Shown here: piece by piece, positions 23,420 to 33,953 of the stretch | Position numbering within the stretch: position 1 is the first letter of the stretch | Layout of the letters: every line of letters starts with the position of its first letter | Assembly (NCBI GenBank): GCA_030015575.1 | Contig: JASDDO010000019.1 | Location: forward strand, 513,828,986-513,892,985 | Source: Agapanthus africanus | Lineage: Eukaryota; Streptophyta; Magnoliopsida; Asparagales; Amaryllidaceae | Direction: 5' to 3' | Length of the DNA: 64,000 nt | Made by a program: the position numbers and the translations under genes | The notes under the pieces: model-generated | The model's input: only the letters and a program-made list of their open reading frames with translations | Database searches by the model: none | What the model was told of the DNA's origin: nothing

Positions 23420-23604
23420 CTAGCTAGAGCCATAGGCGATGAGTAGACGGAGTTAGAAGTCCGATCGACCCAAAACCCCGACTTTAAAATGCTCTCTGGA
23501 CAATTCTGTAAAATGTGGATTTTTGTAGATTAAAAATATGCATAAAAATCAGCAGGTGATTGTAAGGGTTACTGCAAAATTCGATGGCCTAATTCCTTAA
23601 AGGC

Positions 23605-23650
23605 GCCGCGGATCCGCGGCATGAGCATGCTCATGCGGCGGTTCCGCGGC
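23605..23650 (+). other. C2 GC-rich palindrome cluster after the PBS
   Basis: Two perfect 16 bp palindromes overlap by one base: GCCGCGGATCCGCGGC (23605-23620) and CATGAGCATGCTCATG (23620-23635). They are followed by GGCGGTTCCGCGGC. They lie about 185-230 bp after the PBS in a leader that is otherwise of low GC. Such self-complementary loops in this place are candidates for RNA dimerisation or packaging signals; that role is inferred. Confidence 0.6.
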
Positions 23651-23923
23651 AGTTTTGTCTTGTTGTGCATCGAAGTTTGCACCGTAATTCTTAGTAAGCA
23701 GTGCTGGTTTTCCTGGGAATATTTTAATATTTATTCCAGAGTTTTATTTTCTGGGTTGTATTGGGAACTCAGTGTATCGATCGGATTGTCTAATTTTGTC
23801 AGTGTGTTTTTCCGGGTATTTTAGAATATGTTAAAAAGTTCGACCGGATATAAATACCCACTTTTTCCCCTGCCGGGAAATTTCCAATTGTTGGATTTTT
23901 CCGTAGTTTAACGACGTTCTAAG

Positions 23924-26152
23924 TGTTGGAGATAGTGCCCTCAGAGTCAATTATTGGATCACAGGCACGTGATTGCAATGATTGAGGGAGGACCTATCCC
24001 GGTAGAACAGTCTGACTCGAGATGATAGTATGCTATCTGGTTTACCTTTATCATCGTGTACTGCTTTAGGTGACATGACATGTTGCTATTGCACGTTGAT
24101 AGAGCCCCTAGGATTCTTGCTTGGCTGCCAGCAGTATGAGGGCGATCATATAAGTGAGAGCTGGAGTCTATAAGCACATCCTTAAAAGGTCCCTAGTCAT
24201 GGGAGTTTCGAGACAGGGCATCGATTCTCCAGAGTAGACTAGTGTATACAGTCGAGACCCCGACGAGGGGCGGTGGCCGGTCTCACAAGCCACTGGTGTC
24301 AGTTGGTTCACCTAAGATGTATACAGGTGCTCATTGGGTTATGAGTACACCGGACAGGACTCACCGGGAACATGCTAGTTGGTCTTATACCTGACGTCAG
24401 ATAGCAGTTCCCAGGTGACATGTGTACAGGTTAGTTCATCGACCTGGGGATCGTCATTTGTCTCGTGTGAGTTCCCACTGTACTTTGATTACTACCCTAC
24501 CACGGCTCAAAGGAGTCGTGCAAACAGGTTTTAGTTGGGTACAGTCCCGAGCCACATGGAGGCAGTGAGCGGATCTTCGGGGGTTTCGTCTCTTCCGGTA
24601 TTGGGGGTGAGGTCGCGCTGTGTCTAGGAGAGCCATTACACAAAGACCTTGGCCAAGGCAGGAGATTTACTGGTAGGTATTCCAGTAGTATCTCAGGGTG
24701 TTCTGGGCTACACTCCGACACGACTTGTACCGCTTTTGGGGGTCTGACTTTTACCAACCCCCTAGGCCCGACATGCGATGCTCATAGACGAACGGACCGG
24801 ACTGTACGGATATTGTCACTGACAGGCTCAGTAGGGTGTCAGGATGAGTTCGCTCATCGACGTCCCTTTTGGTCAATAACTGGTGGCCCGTCACGTATTG
24901 GCTTATACCTCTAACGTGCTAGTGGTTAAATCCACAACCATAGTATTGACGAGTCTTTAGAGTCCACCACACTTTCAGTTACTCAAGTTTCGGGCGAAAC
25001 GCTGTAGAGGCCGTATGGAGATATGGCAGGGTCCGATCAGATACGTGCAATATTGCACGGATCAGGATCGGACGGTTTGTACTAGTAGCCGTATAGGTAT
25101 ATGGCAGGGTTCGATCAGATACGTGCGGTATTGCACGGATCAGGATCGAACGGATTTTACTAGCCGGCTTTGGTTTAAGCCGGTCCTAGTTTAGTACAGT
25201 GTAGATTTTATCTCTTTGCATTTGTATCTGGACGGAATACAGATGCGGGTGTGTATGCACAGTATCGGGGTTTTTCCTGTAATTTATTACGGGACCAGTT
25301 TTCTGGAGTTGCCAGTTTGCATTCCGTTCCGGCCGGTTTTCCTTTGTTCTTTCCCGGCTGGACTTTTCCGATGGAGGGGGTAATTTGCAGTTTTGCAAAT
25401 TACACTTTGTGGAGGATTTTCTTGCAAATGTATTTATCATGATAGCATCTTTTCTTTTCATGCTTTATTGTGATAAGATTGGATTTGAGGTTGATGTAAG
25501 TTTTGTGATGATTATGTTTTTGGTTGTGGTCACCTCTTCTATTCTCCTACACTCACCTCCCTTATTGCTTCATATTCTTTCCTCCTCCATTTCTAAGTAG
25601 AGAAGTTTTTATTAAGAAAAGGGAGAAGAAGAAAAGAGAGAAGAAGAAAAGAGAAGGAGAGAGCTTCATCTTTGAGAGTGTTTTTCCATTCTTGATCTCT
25701 TTTCATGCTAAGAAAAATGCAAGCACCATTTTTCTTATCTTGTTTCCTCCATCATCTACAAATGGCAACAAACCCCAAAGTGAGACATGCACTCTACACT
25801 ACACTTCCTACAGCAAATCTTGGACGCGTCGATTCGCCAGCTTCGCGCCCGAGTTGCCTCGGTATTGAGGTGGGAGCCCGTAAAAGCTACAGGCGATGTG
25901 GTGCCCTTTCCGACGAGGAGGAGACGGATGGAGATCCCGCGAGGAGATCGGAGTGGAGATGAAGACCGGAGGACTCGGATCAGTCGGTACATCTCTTCCC
26001 TTTCTTGTTAGTAGCTTAGACTTGTTAATGGTTACAATCCGGAGTTTAGTGCGCGGTGGTGCCGGTTTGCAAAGTCCGCAAAAATTAAAGTTTATCACCG
26101 CTTCCGCATTCCGGCGTCGGATTGACGGCCGGGGCGCCGCCGTGCACTTACA
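23924..26152 (+). repeat. C3 5' LTR (2229 bp)
   Basis: Begins TGTTGGAGATAGTGCCC and ends GTGCACTTACA. Its first part differs from C2, but an internal block (ACCCTACCACGGCTC, later GTCGTGCAAACAGG and GGTACAGTCCCGA) is shared with C1, C2 and C4, showing a common origin of the families. The small reading frames in it are not conserved genes. Confidence 0.95.
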
Positions 26153-26153
26153 G

Positions 26154-26165
26154 TGGTATCAGAGC
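26154..26165 (+). other. C3 primer-binding site
   Basis: TGGTATCAGAGC one base after the LTR end CTTACA; initiator-Met tRNA type, identical to that in C1 and C2. Confidence 0.92.
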
Positions 26166-26364
26166 CTCGCCATTAACTTCGTCTAGCTTCGTTTGATGTG
26201 TTTTACGTTTCCGATCGAACAAAATCCCGAAAACGCGTATTTCAAGCACATCAGTTTCTGTCGAATTTTTTTTGAGTCCAAAAATTTTTCAGGTTGTCTC
26301 AGAGTGATGTGCAGGGAATTTGAAGCATACTGTAAAAATTTGGTTCCATGAACTTACCATTCCA

Positions 26365-26409
26365 CCGCGGAAGGGCGGCCAAACCCCTGCTTCGGCCGCG
26401 CTTCCGCGG
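26365..26409 (+). other. C3 GC-rich hairpin after the PBS
   Basis: Arms CCGCGGAAGGGCGGCC (26365-26380) and GGCCGCGCTTCCGCGG (26394-26409) pair with one mismatch over 16 bp, leaving a 13-base loop. It lies about 200 bp after the PBS, the same place as the palindromes of C2, though its sequence is different. This suggests that structure is conserved rather than sequence. Confidence 0.65.
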
Positions 26410-27450
26410 CAATGTTTACTGTTCATGCCCCCAAAACTTTGCAGAATGTTCCTGAGTTGAAAATGTGCTTTCTGGGAGGTTAAAGTTGGGCCAATTTTTT
26501 CTGTGAGTGCTACAGTTTTCTTTGGGGTCCACTTGTTAATTGTTTGATCAATCGGAAAATTTTAAACACATTTTTCACAGTATTTACATTATATCTGCGA
26601 CCGTGAATGTCACTTGATCGGTAAATCCGGTCTAACTGCTATAGCCCGGTTAGACGGATTTGCGAACGTGATTTTCACGTTGATGTTCTATATTTATGCT
26701 GTGATGTTGCGGATCGGTCGTGGGGGATAGCCTGGATGCAATGCTAGTACAGTGTTGTTGTATTATGTATATTTGATATTGCGGGGCGAGCGTCCGACAT
26801 GTGGACTGCCGTCACTGCCTGTTTGTATTATTCTTTTGGGGCACGACCAGGTTGCGGTCGATGCACCCATTGTATGTATATTTTACTTTCTGTACTAGGA
26901 TTACCCCGCGGAGGGGTGCACGGATAGCCGGGTTCTAGAAGACAACAGGCCCGCATCTCATGGCATTGGGATGGAGGGGGCTTCACTCCAGGATTGGCTG
27001 GCTATTCGCCGCACTCGTAGGGGGTATAAGATTTCATTGCACAGGCTATCCACACGACCAGGGGAACGTCGGGTTTCAGTAGTGGCTCTGTGAAACCCGG
27101 GGATCCCAGATATCTGTATTGTTCTGTGATGCTGTACATTTCTGTGATGTTGCATTTTATTCACGCCTTGAGCGAAATACTATATATTGGTATATATATT
27201 AGTAGATGTTGTATATGTTTTTCATCCGCGCTAGTCCAGTCCCCGCTCTGTCGTTAGTAAGCTAACCTAACGAATGATGACGGGACCCAGTGGCGAATGC
27301 GGATGGCATATACGTACGTCAGTATATTTTCGTTCTTTGTGGTGTGATTAATTGATGGGACTGCGTTGATTCGGATCAATGCAAGTTAAAACAAACCTAT
27401 TCTGATGTTGTTGGAACACTTTTTCAAAAAGCTGTTATTGCAAGGACGTT

Positions 27451-28025
27451 CACTTTTGTTTTGCATCGTGGTATTCATTTGGAATATCCTGCTCCTCAGT
27501 CGACGAGGCAAGGGCCGAGATCCCTTCACCGGGAGTGACCCCTTGGATAGAAGTTTGCGTCAGGGCATTAACTTCACTATAGCCGATTACTTTTGCTTTG
27601 CACCGTGGTATTCAGTTGGAATATCCTGCACCCCATTCTACGGGGAAAGAGCCGAGATCCCTTCACCGGGAGTGACCTCTTTAGTAAAGGTTTTCGTCAC
27701 TATATTTTCTAAAAAGCTATCCGTTCCTTCAACGATATCAAGTTCATTGCGTTAAAGGTTTTCGCCAGAAACCATTCGTAGCCCTCCGTCGTTTCATATG
27801 GGTAGTCAATAGTATTCAAGCTGTGTTTGTTGGCCAAAGTCAAGGCACAGTGTTTGGTAGCTGTTGGTTATTCATATGCAGCATAGATAGATGCGTTGGT
27901 TTGGAACAGTCGTACTGCCTTGTTGGCCAAAGTCAAGGGTAGGTACGGGTGGATTCAAAACAACCTGGAGAATGACGGGCAGAACTTGACATGTGACTTA
28001 TGATTTGTTGGCCAAAGTCAAGGTC
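27451..28025 (+). repeat. C3 leader repeats: two long direct repeats, then three short hairpin motifs
   Basis: A roughly 93 bp unit ending CCCTTCACCGGGAGTGACC occurs at 27451-27543 and 27588-27680. Then TTGTTGGCCAAAGTCAAGG occurs at about 27828, 27919 and 28006. The same two-plus-three arrangement is found in C2 (35566-35660, 35713-35810; 35955, 36047, 36130) and C1. Confidence 0.75.
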
Positions 28026-28450
28026 ATAAGAGCATGGGGTAAAAATCACATCGGGAGTTTCAAAAGAACTGAAACTTGCCAGATATGCGCATACCTTCTG
28101 GAGTGTGATAGCGTGAGCGGATTCCGTCACGTTATCATGCGATGATAGTTGGATCCCGATTCCCACTGATGAGTTGGTTTACTCCTCGGGTGACCCCGAC
28201 TAATTCTTCTTTCAGGTTTGGAGGAGAATTTGAGGTACAGTGGGAGGTTTCCAGATTAGATAAATTGGTAACCATTCTGATCTTGGTTAGAGTGCACACT
28301 GAGTGTTTCTTTTCTCTCTCTCTTTGGCAGCGACCATTGACCCGACCCTAAGACTATGACTCAGTGACCAAGTTGACCGAACTTTCTTAACACTGGCTTT
28401 TGGATTGTCAGAGTTGCAGACCTCATTGCCACTCCTACTTTTACCCTTTT

Positions 28451-29190
28451 CTCCAGGACACCCCGTAATACTACGAACGTCCACTTCCATTGGACAAAAC
28501 CATCGTATGGTTATATACGAACTCGAAGGGATTTATTCGAGGATGGTTTCCGGTTCTGGAGAAAACGGATAGGATTATTCAGTTGTCTTTTCTTTTTATC
28601 CTCTCTCAGGTTACGAGTACTCCTTGGTTTAGGGGTAGTACACCTATTACGCAAATTGGATTGTCTTCTTCCAAACCTTAGGCTGGTGCCGACCGGTAGG
28701 GAATGAAGAAAACCAGTTAGCCTAAACGGTGTACAGAAGGTATTAAGTTAAGACAAAGAAAGGGATTAGTAAGAGGGCAAAGTAAGTTGCGACTGCTATT
28801 CACGACCAAACCAAGTATTTCTTCGCCAATCCTAAATCACCTTTGTATTTCTCCAGGACACTCCGTATCACTACGAAGATCCCATTTTATTGGATAATCC
28901 ATCGTATGGTTATATACGAACTCGAAAGGAACTTGTTCCAGTTCGGGGATGGATCCTGGTTCAAGAGAAATAGGAATAAAGTATATTCAGGTGTCTTTTA
29001 TCTTCACCTTCTCTCGCATTGCGAGTGCTCCTAGGATTAGGACAGTACACCCTTTATGCTTTTTGGATAGTCTTCTTCCAAACCATAGGCTGGTGCCGAA
29101 CGGTAGGGAAGGAAGAAAACCATTTGGCCCAAAGGGGTGTACAGAAGGTAATGACTAAAGACATATGAAGGGATTTGGAGAGGTGGCAAA
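28451..29190 (+). repeat. C3 internal tandem duplication, 400 bp period
   Basis: Two diverged copies start CTCCAGGACACCCCGTA (28451) and CTCCAGGACACTCCGTA (28851). Both hold ATCGTATGGTTATATACGAA, later CTTCTTCCAAACC and GGCTGGTGCCGA, and end with a GTGTACAGAAGGTA segment. The short frames in them are not conserved between copies. Confidence 0.75.
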
Positions 29191-29699
29191 GAATTATACG
29201 GTTATAGTTGTGAATCTGGATAATGGTAGAGGCATTACTAGGAATACCAGGATACCCCATCGAAACATTTCAATGTTTCAGTTCAACTGTGTACTGTTAA
29301 TGTAAAACTGATTTCCCGATTAGACACTTACTCCAGGGTATGTATTTACCAGGTATGATTCTCACATCTGTATGGTTTTACAGATGATGAGTGGGAGTAA
29401 GTTATTGGAAATTAGGTGATCATCCTCATTATATCAGGATTCGTTGTAATCGGTGATATTTGAGGAAATCACCTGGGCTGTTTGCCGGTCGGCAAATATT
29501 TGGTTTTGAATATCCGTTGTTATGTACCAATTTCAAATCGATATATCTGTACGTCTATTTGAATAGAGTGAGATATACTTTTTGAGATTATGTCAGTGAC
29601 ATTTACCTATATCAGTGGATGGTTAGGTAAGGAGCATTAAACAACGGTGTAATTCTTCTTAACCATAAGTACAGTTTTCAACCTACGACACACAGTGAA

Positions 29700-31600
29700 T
29701 GAGTTATCAGACTCAAGGGACTCATACAGAGTATTGTATGTTGTCCAGGGTCCATCAGGATAGAGGGGTTGGTCCTCGTACTATATTCAGTTTACTTATG
29801 ACTTCTCTAGTTTTTAGACAGGTGTTTCGTGGAAACACAATGTCTGAATTTTGAGGAGTTATAGGTATTTGAATAGAGTAGAGAACCAGGTGTAGCAAGT
29901 ATCGGGATTCTTCAAAGTAATCGAAGATGTAGATACTTGTGTATGGTATTCAGTTGATAGTAATGATAAAGAGATCTTGCTTCTCTTTCAGGTTACTCAT
30001 AATTGGAAGTATTCCTAAGTTGAGTAACGCTGATCGGCCTCCTTCCATTTAGTTGACATGCGCTGGGGACAGCTGCATGATTTGAATCTGGTTCAATTAA
30101 ATCAGTGCCTCTGTTTCTATATTGCATATAGAACAGTTCATATCTTAACGATGTTAAGGTACGGGGAGTTGTCCGGTTTATGATTAAAACCAGACACTGG
30201 ACAACTCAAGGCACGTTTCTGTAATGGCTGTTTGTGGGTTGACCCAGGCTATGACGAGGGTTGACTTTCTACCATCTGGATGAACAATAGCGATATTGCT
30301 CTAGACTCGCCACAGTTTTATTAAAAATGGATTTTTTCAGAAAACAGTAGTGGGAGTATGGTAGAACTGGAAGTGATTCCAGAACCACAAACGATTACTG
30401 AAGATTTGATAAGGAACCTAAAGATTCAATCTGATTTGACATTCCATTGGCCACTCCGCAGATAAGGTGGGTAACTTCAGGCACCCGAGAGGTACTTCGG
30501 TAGCCTCAAGGACGGTGACAGGGAAGTTCTTGTTTACCCACACTTGCCATTGTTGTTGTTCCAGGCTGCGAGACCCGGCAGGAGAATGAGTACAGCGTCG
30601 TTCTAAACTAGTTTTAGAAGTGTACGTCTATATGACTCTGCCAGAGGGTTGTCGTAGTCAGTGGGAGCAGTGGAAGCATTGGTGGACATCAGGCTTATGT
30701 CTATTTATAGACTAAAGCAGATGTAGCGGAGATAGATCATCCATTTCTGATGTGACAGTCATAGGTTTGACGTCATCAGAATACGGGATGGATCTGTTGA
30801 GAAGGTAGTAGGAAGTGATATTCCTTTACTACGATCGGTTATACTTTGGTCGTCACACAGTGGTTTCTCCACACAGGACTTGGATATTATATCAGACATT
30901 CTGGTTACTAGATCTATGGTTTTAGATCTAGATTTGGGTGGTTTCCTAATCTGGGTACCTTGACAGCATTCTATGAGTATTTAGAATGGACGACTCCTGG
31001 CATGGTAGTGTACCTGCAGGTAATGGAGTCACCCTCTCTAAAGGTGTCTTATAGACTAAAGTAGAGAGGGATGTGCATGATTGGCAGATCACTTGCTTAG
31101 GCAATTGAGTCAATCATGAGATGTCAAGTACCACACCAGATGTTGTTCTTGCAGTAGGTGCAATAAGTTGATATTGATCCAATCCTGGAGAAACAGTCGG
31201 AAGCAGTTTTAGAACATAAGTGAATGTTCTAGGGATATGATAACGACAGCCTCATTCAGGAGACAGTTATCATTCCAGGCTTCCAAGGTGACATGGACGA
31301 CAAGAAGGTTGTCAGAGTTATAGTTTTTCCTTCTGACGAGGGACAGTATTTTGGACAGGTGATCCAAGGCAATACTGAGGGAGGCATGGCGCAGGATACT
31401 GATTAAGTTCAGTTGACGATACAGTCTAAGAAGTTTGGATTTGGAGTTCATTTATGAGCTAGGTCCCATCAGATATCCAGACATTCTAAGACAGGTATTG
31501 CTCATTTCGGGAGATGGCATTCTCCGCGAGCTTGAGATTTTGAGAGAGACATAGAAAGAAACATCAGAGCGGATCCACTCACTGAGGCTATTCCTCGAAC
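29700..31600 (+). pseudogene. C3 pol remnants
   Basis: Scattered translation fragments only. A stretch around 29760-29900 resembles the integrase block whose C2 counterpart reads FEIFTEYKLEVENQ. The end reads NIRADPLTEAIP (about 31559-31594), matching the conserved C-terminus of copia RNase H (ADPLTKAF in C2). Many stops and shifts intervene. I cannot find an intact RT YVDD block. Total length is well below a full copia pol. Confidence 0.45.
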
Positions 31601-31708
31601 GCAATAGTCTCGCAAACGAGCTTTGTGAGACTGACTAGTAGAGGAGTTGGGTGTTCGGTATCACACGGGCTGTGAGTATGCGACATCGCAATAATTAGCC
31701 TTGAGTGC

Positions 31709-31719
31709 AAGTGGGAGAT
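31709..31719 (+). other. C3 polypurine tract
   Basis: AAGTGGGAGAT directly before the 3' LTR, preceded by GAGTGC. Same tract as C1, C2 and C4. Confidence 0.8.
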
Positions 31720-33948
31720 TGTTGGAGATAGTGCCCTCAGAGTCAATTATTGGATCACAGGCACGTGATTGCAATGATTGAGGGAGGACCTATCCCGGTA
31801 GAACAGTCTGACTCGAGATGATAGTATGCTATCTGGTTTACCTTTATCATCGTGTACTGCTTTAGGTGACATGACATGTTGCTATTGCACGTTGATAGAG
31901 CCCCTAGGATTCTTGCTTGGCTGCCAGCAGTATGAGGGCGATCATATAAGTGAGAGCTGGAGTCTATAAGCACATCCTTAAAAGGTCCCTAGTCGTGGGA
32001 GTTTCGAGACAGGGCATCGATTCTCCAGAGTAGACTAGTGTATACAGTCGAGACCCCGACGAGGGGCGGTGGCCGGTCTCACAAGCCACTGGTGTCAGTT
32101 GGTTCACCTAAGATGTATACAGGTGCTCATTGGGTTATGAGTACACCGGACAGGACTCGCCGGGAACATGCTAGTTGGTCTTATACCTGACGTCAGATAG
32201 CAGTTCCCAGGTGACATATGTACAGGTTAGTTCATCGACCTGGGGATCGTCATTTGTCTCGTGTGAGTTCCCACTGTACTTTGATTACTACCCTACCACG
32301 GCTCAAAGGAGTCGTGCAAACAGGTTTTAGTTGGGTACATTCCCGAGCCACATGGAGGCAGTGAGCGGATCTTCGGGGGTTTCGTCTCTCCCGGTATTGG
32401 GGGTGAGGTCGCGCTGTGTCTAGGAGAGCCATTACACAAAGACCTTGGCCAAGGCAGGAGATTTACTGGTAGGTATTCCAGTAGTATCTCAGGGTGTTCT
32501 GGGCTACACTCCGACACGACTTGTACCGCTTTTGGGGGTCTGACTTTTACCAACCCCCTAGGCCCGACATGCGATGCTCATAGACGAACGGACCGGACTG
32601 TACGGATATTGTCACTGACAGGCTCAGTAGGGTGTCAGGATGAGTTCGCTCATCGACGTCCCTTTTGGTCAATAACTGGTGGCCCGTCACGTATTGGCTT
32701 ATACCTCTGACATGCTAGTGGTTAAATCCACAACCATAGTATTGACGAGTCTTTAGAGTCCACCACACTTTCAGTTACTCAAGTTTCGGGCGAAACGCTG
32801 TAGAGGCCGTATGGAGATATGGCAGGGTCCGATCAGATACGTGCGATATTGCACGGATCAGGATCGGACGGTTTGTACTAGTAGCCGTATAGGTATATGG
32901 CAGGGTTCGATCAGATACGTGCGGTATTGCACGGATCAGGATCGAACGGATTTTACTAGCCGGCTTTGGTTTAAGCCGGTCCTAGTTTAGTACAGTGTAG
33001 ATTTTATCTCTTTGCATTTGTATCCGGACGGAATACAGATGCGGGTGTGTATGCACAGTATCGGGGTTTTTCCTGTAATTTATTACGGGACCAGTTTTCT
33101 GGAGTTGCCAGTTTGCATTCCGTTCCGGCCGGTTTTCCTTTGTTCTTTCCCGGCTGGACTTTTCCGATGGAGGGGGTAATTTGCAGTTTTGCAAATTACA
33201 CTTTGTGGAGGATTTTCTTGCAAATGTATTTATCATGATAGCATCTTTTCTTTTCATGCTTTATTGTGATAAGATTGGATTTGAGGTTGATGTAAGTTTT
33301 GTGATGATTATGTTTTTGGTTGTGGTCACCTCTTCTATTCTCCTACACTCACCTCCCTTATTGCTTCATATTCTTTCCTCCTCCATTTCTAAGTAGAGAA
33401 GTTTTTATTAAGAAAAGGGAGAAGAAGAAAAGAGAGAAGAAGAAAAGAGAAGGAGAGAGCTTCATCTTTGAGAGTGTTTTTCCATTCTTGATCTCTTTTC
33501 ATGCTAAGAAAAATGCAAGCACCATTTTTCTTATCTTGTTTCCTCCATCATCTACAAATGGCAACAAACCCCAAAGTGAGACATGCACTCTACACTACAC
33601 TTCCTACAGCAAATCTTGGACGCGTCGATTCGCCAGCTTCGCGCCCGAGTTGCCTCGGTATTGAGGTGGGAGCCCGTAAAAGCTACAGGCGATGTGGTGC
33701 CCTTTCCGACGAGGAGGAGACGGATGGAGATCCCGCGAGGAGATCGGAGTGGAGATGAAGACCGGAGGACTCGGATCAGTCGGTACATCTCTTCCCTTTC
33801 TTGTTAGTAGCTTAGACTTGTTAATGGTTACGATCCGGAGTTTAGTGCGCGGTGGTGCCGGTTTGCAAAGTCCGCAAAAATTAAAGTTTATCACCGCTTC
33901 CGCATTCCGGCGTCGGATTGACGGCCGGGGCGCCGCCGTGCACTTACA
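31720..33948 (+). repeat. C3 3' LTR (2229 bp)
   Basis: Same length as 23924-26152 with about 10 substitutions by hand count, for example at 31995, 32159, 32219, 32340, 32389, 32709 and 33831. It is followed by the duplication CTAAG and then by C2 leader sequence. Confidence 0.95.
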
Positions 33949-33953
33949 CTAAG

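Larger units (their letters stand above)
23924..33948 (+). mobile_element. C3: Ty1/copia LTR retrotransposon nested in C2, very similar LTRs
   Basis: 5' LTR 23924-26152, PBS 26154-26165, leader with hairpin and repeats (26166 to about 28450), a 400 bp tandem duplication (28451-29190), pol relics (about 29700-31600), PPT 31709-31719, 3' LTR 31720-33948. It is flanked by CTAAG (23919-23923 and 33949-33953). Both LTRs are 2229 bp, and by hand I see about 10 substitutions between them, mostly C/T or A/G. pol is nevertheless broken by many stops, so the copy probably moved with proteins from another element. Confidence 0.95.

Noticed and set aside
25524..25868. 114-residue frame, repeated at 33320-33664
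   Set aside because: Both copies lie in the C3 LTRs, which are recent duplicates; repetition reflects the LTR, not gene conservation.
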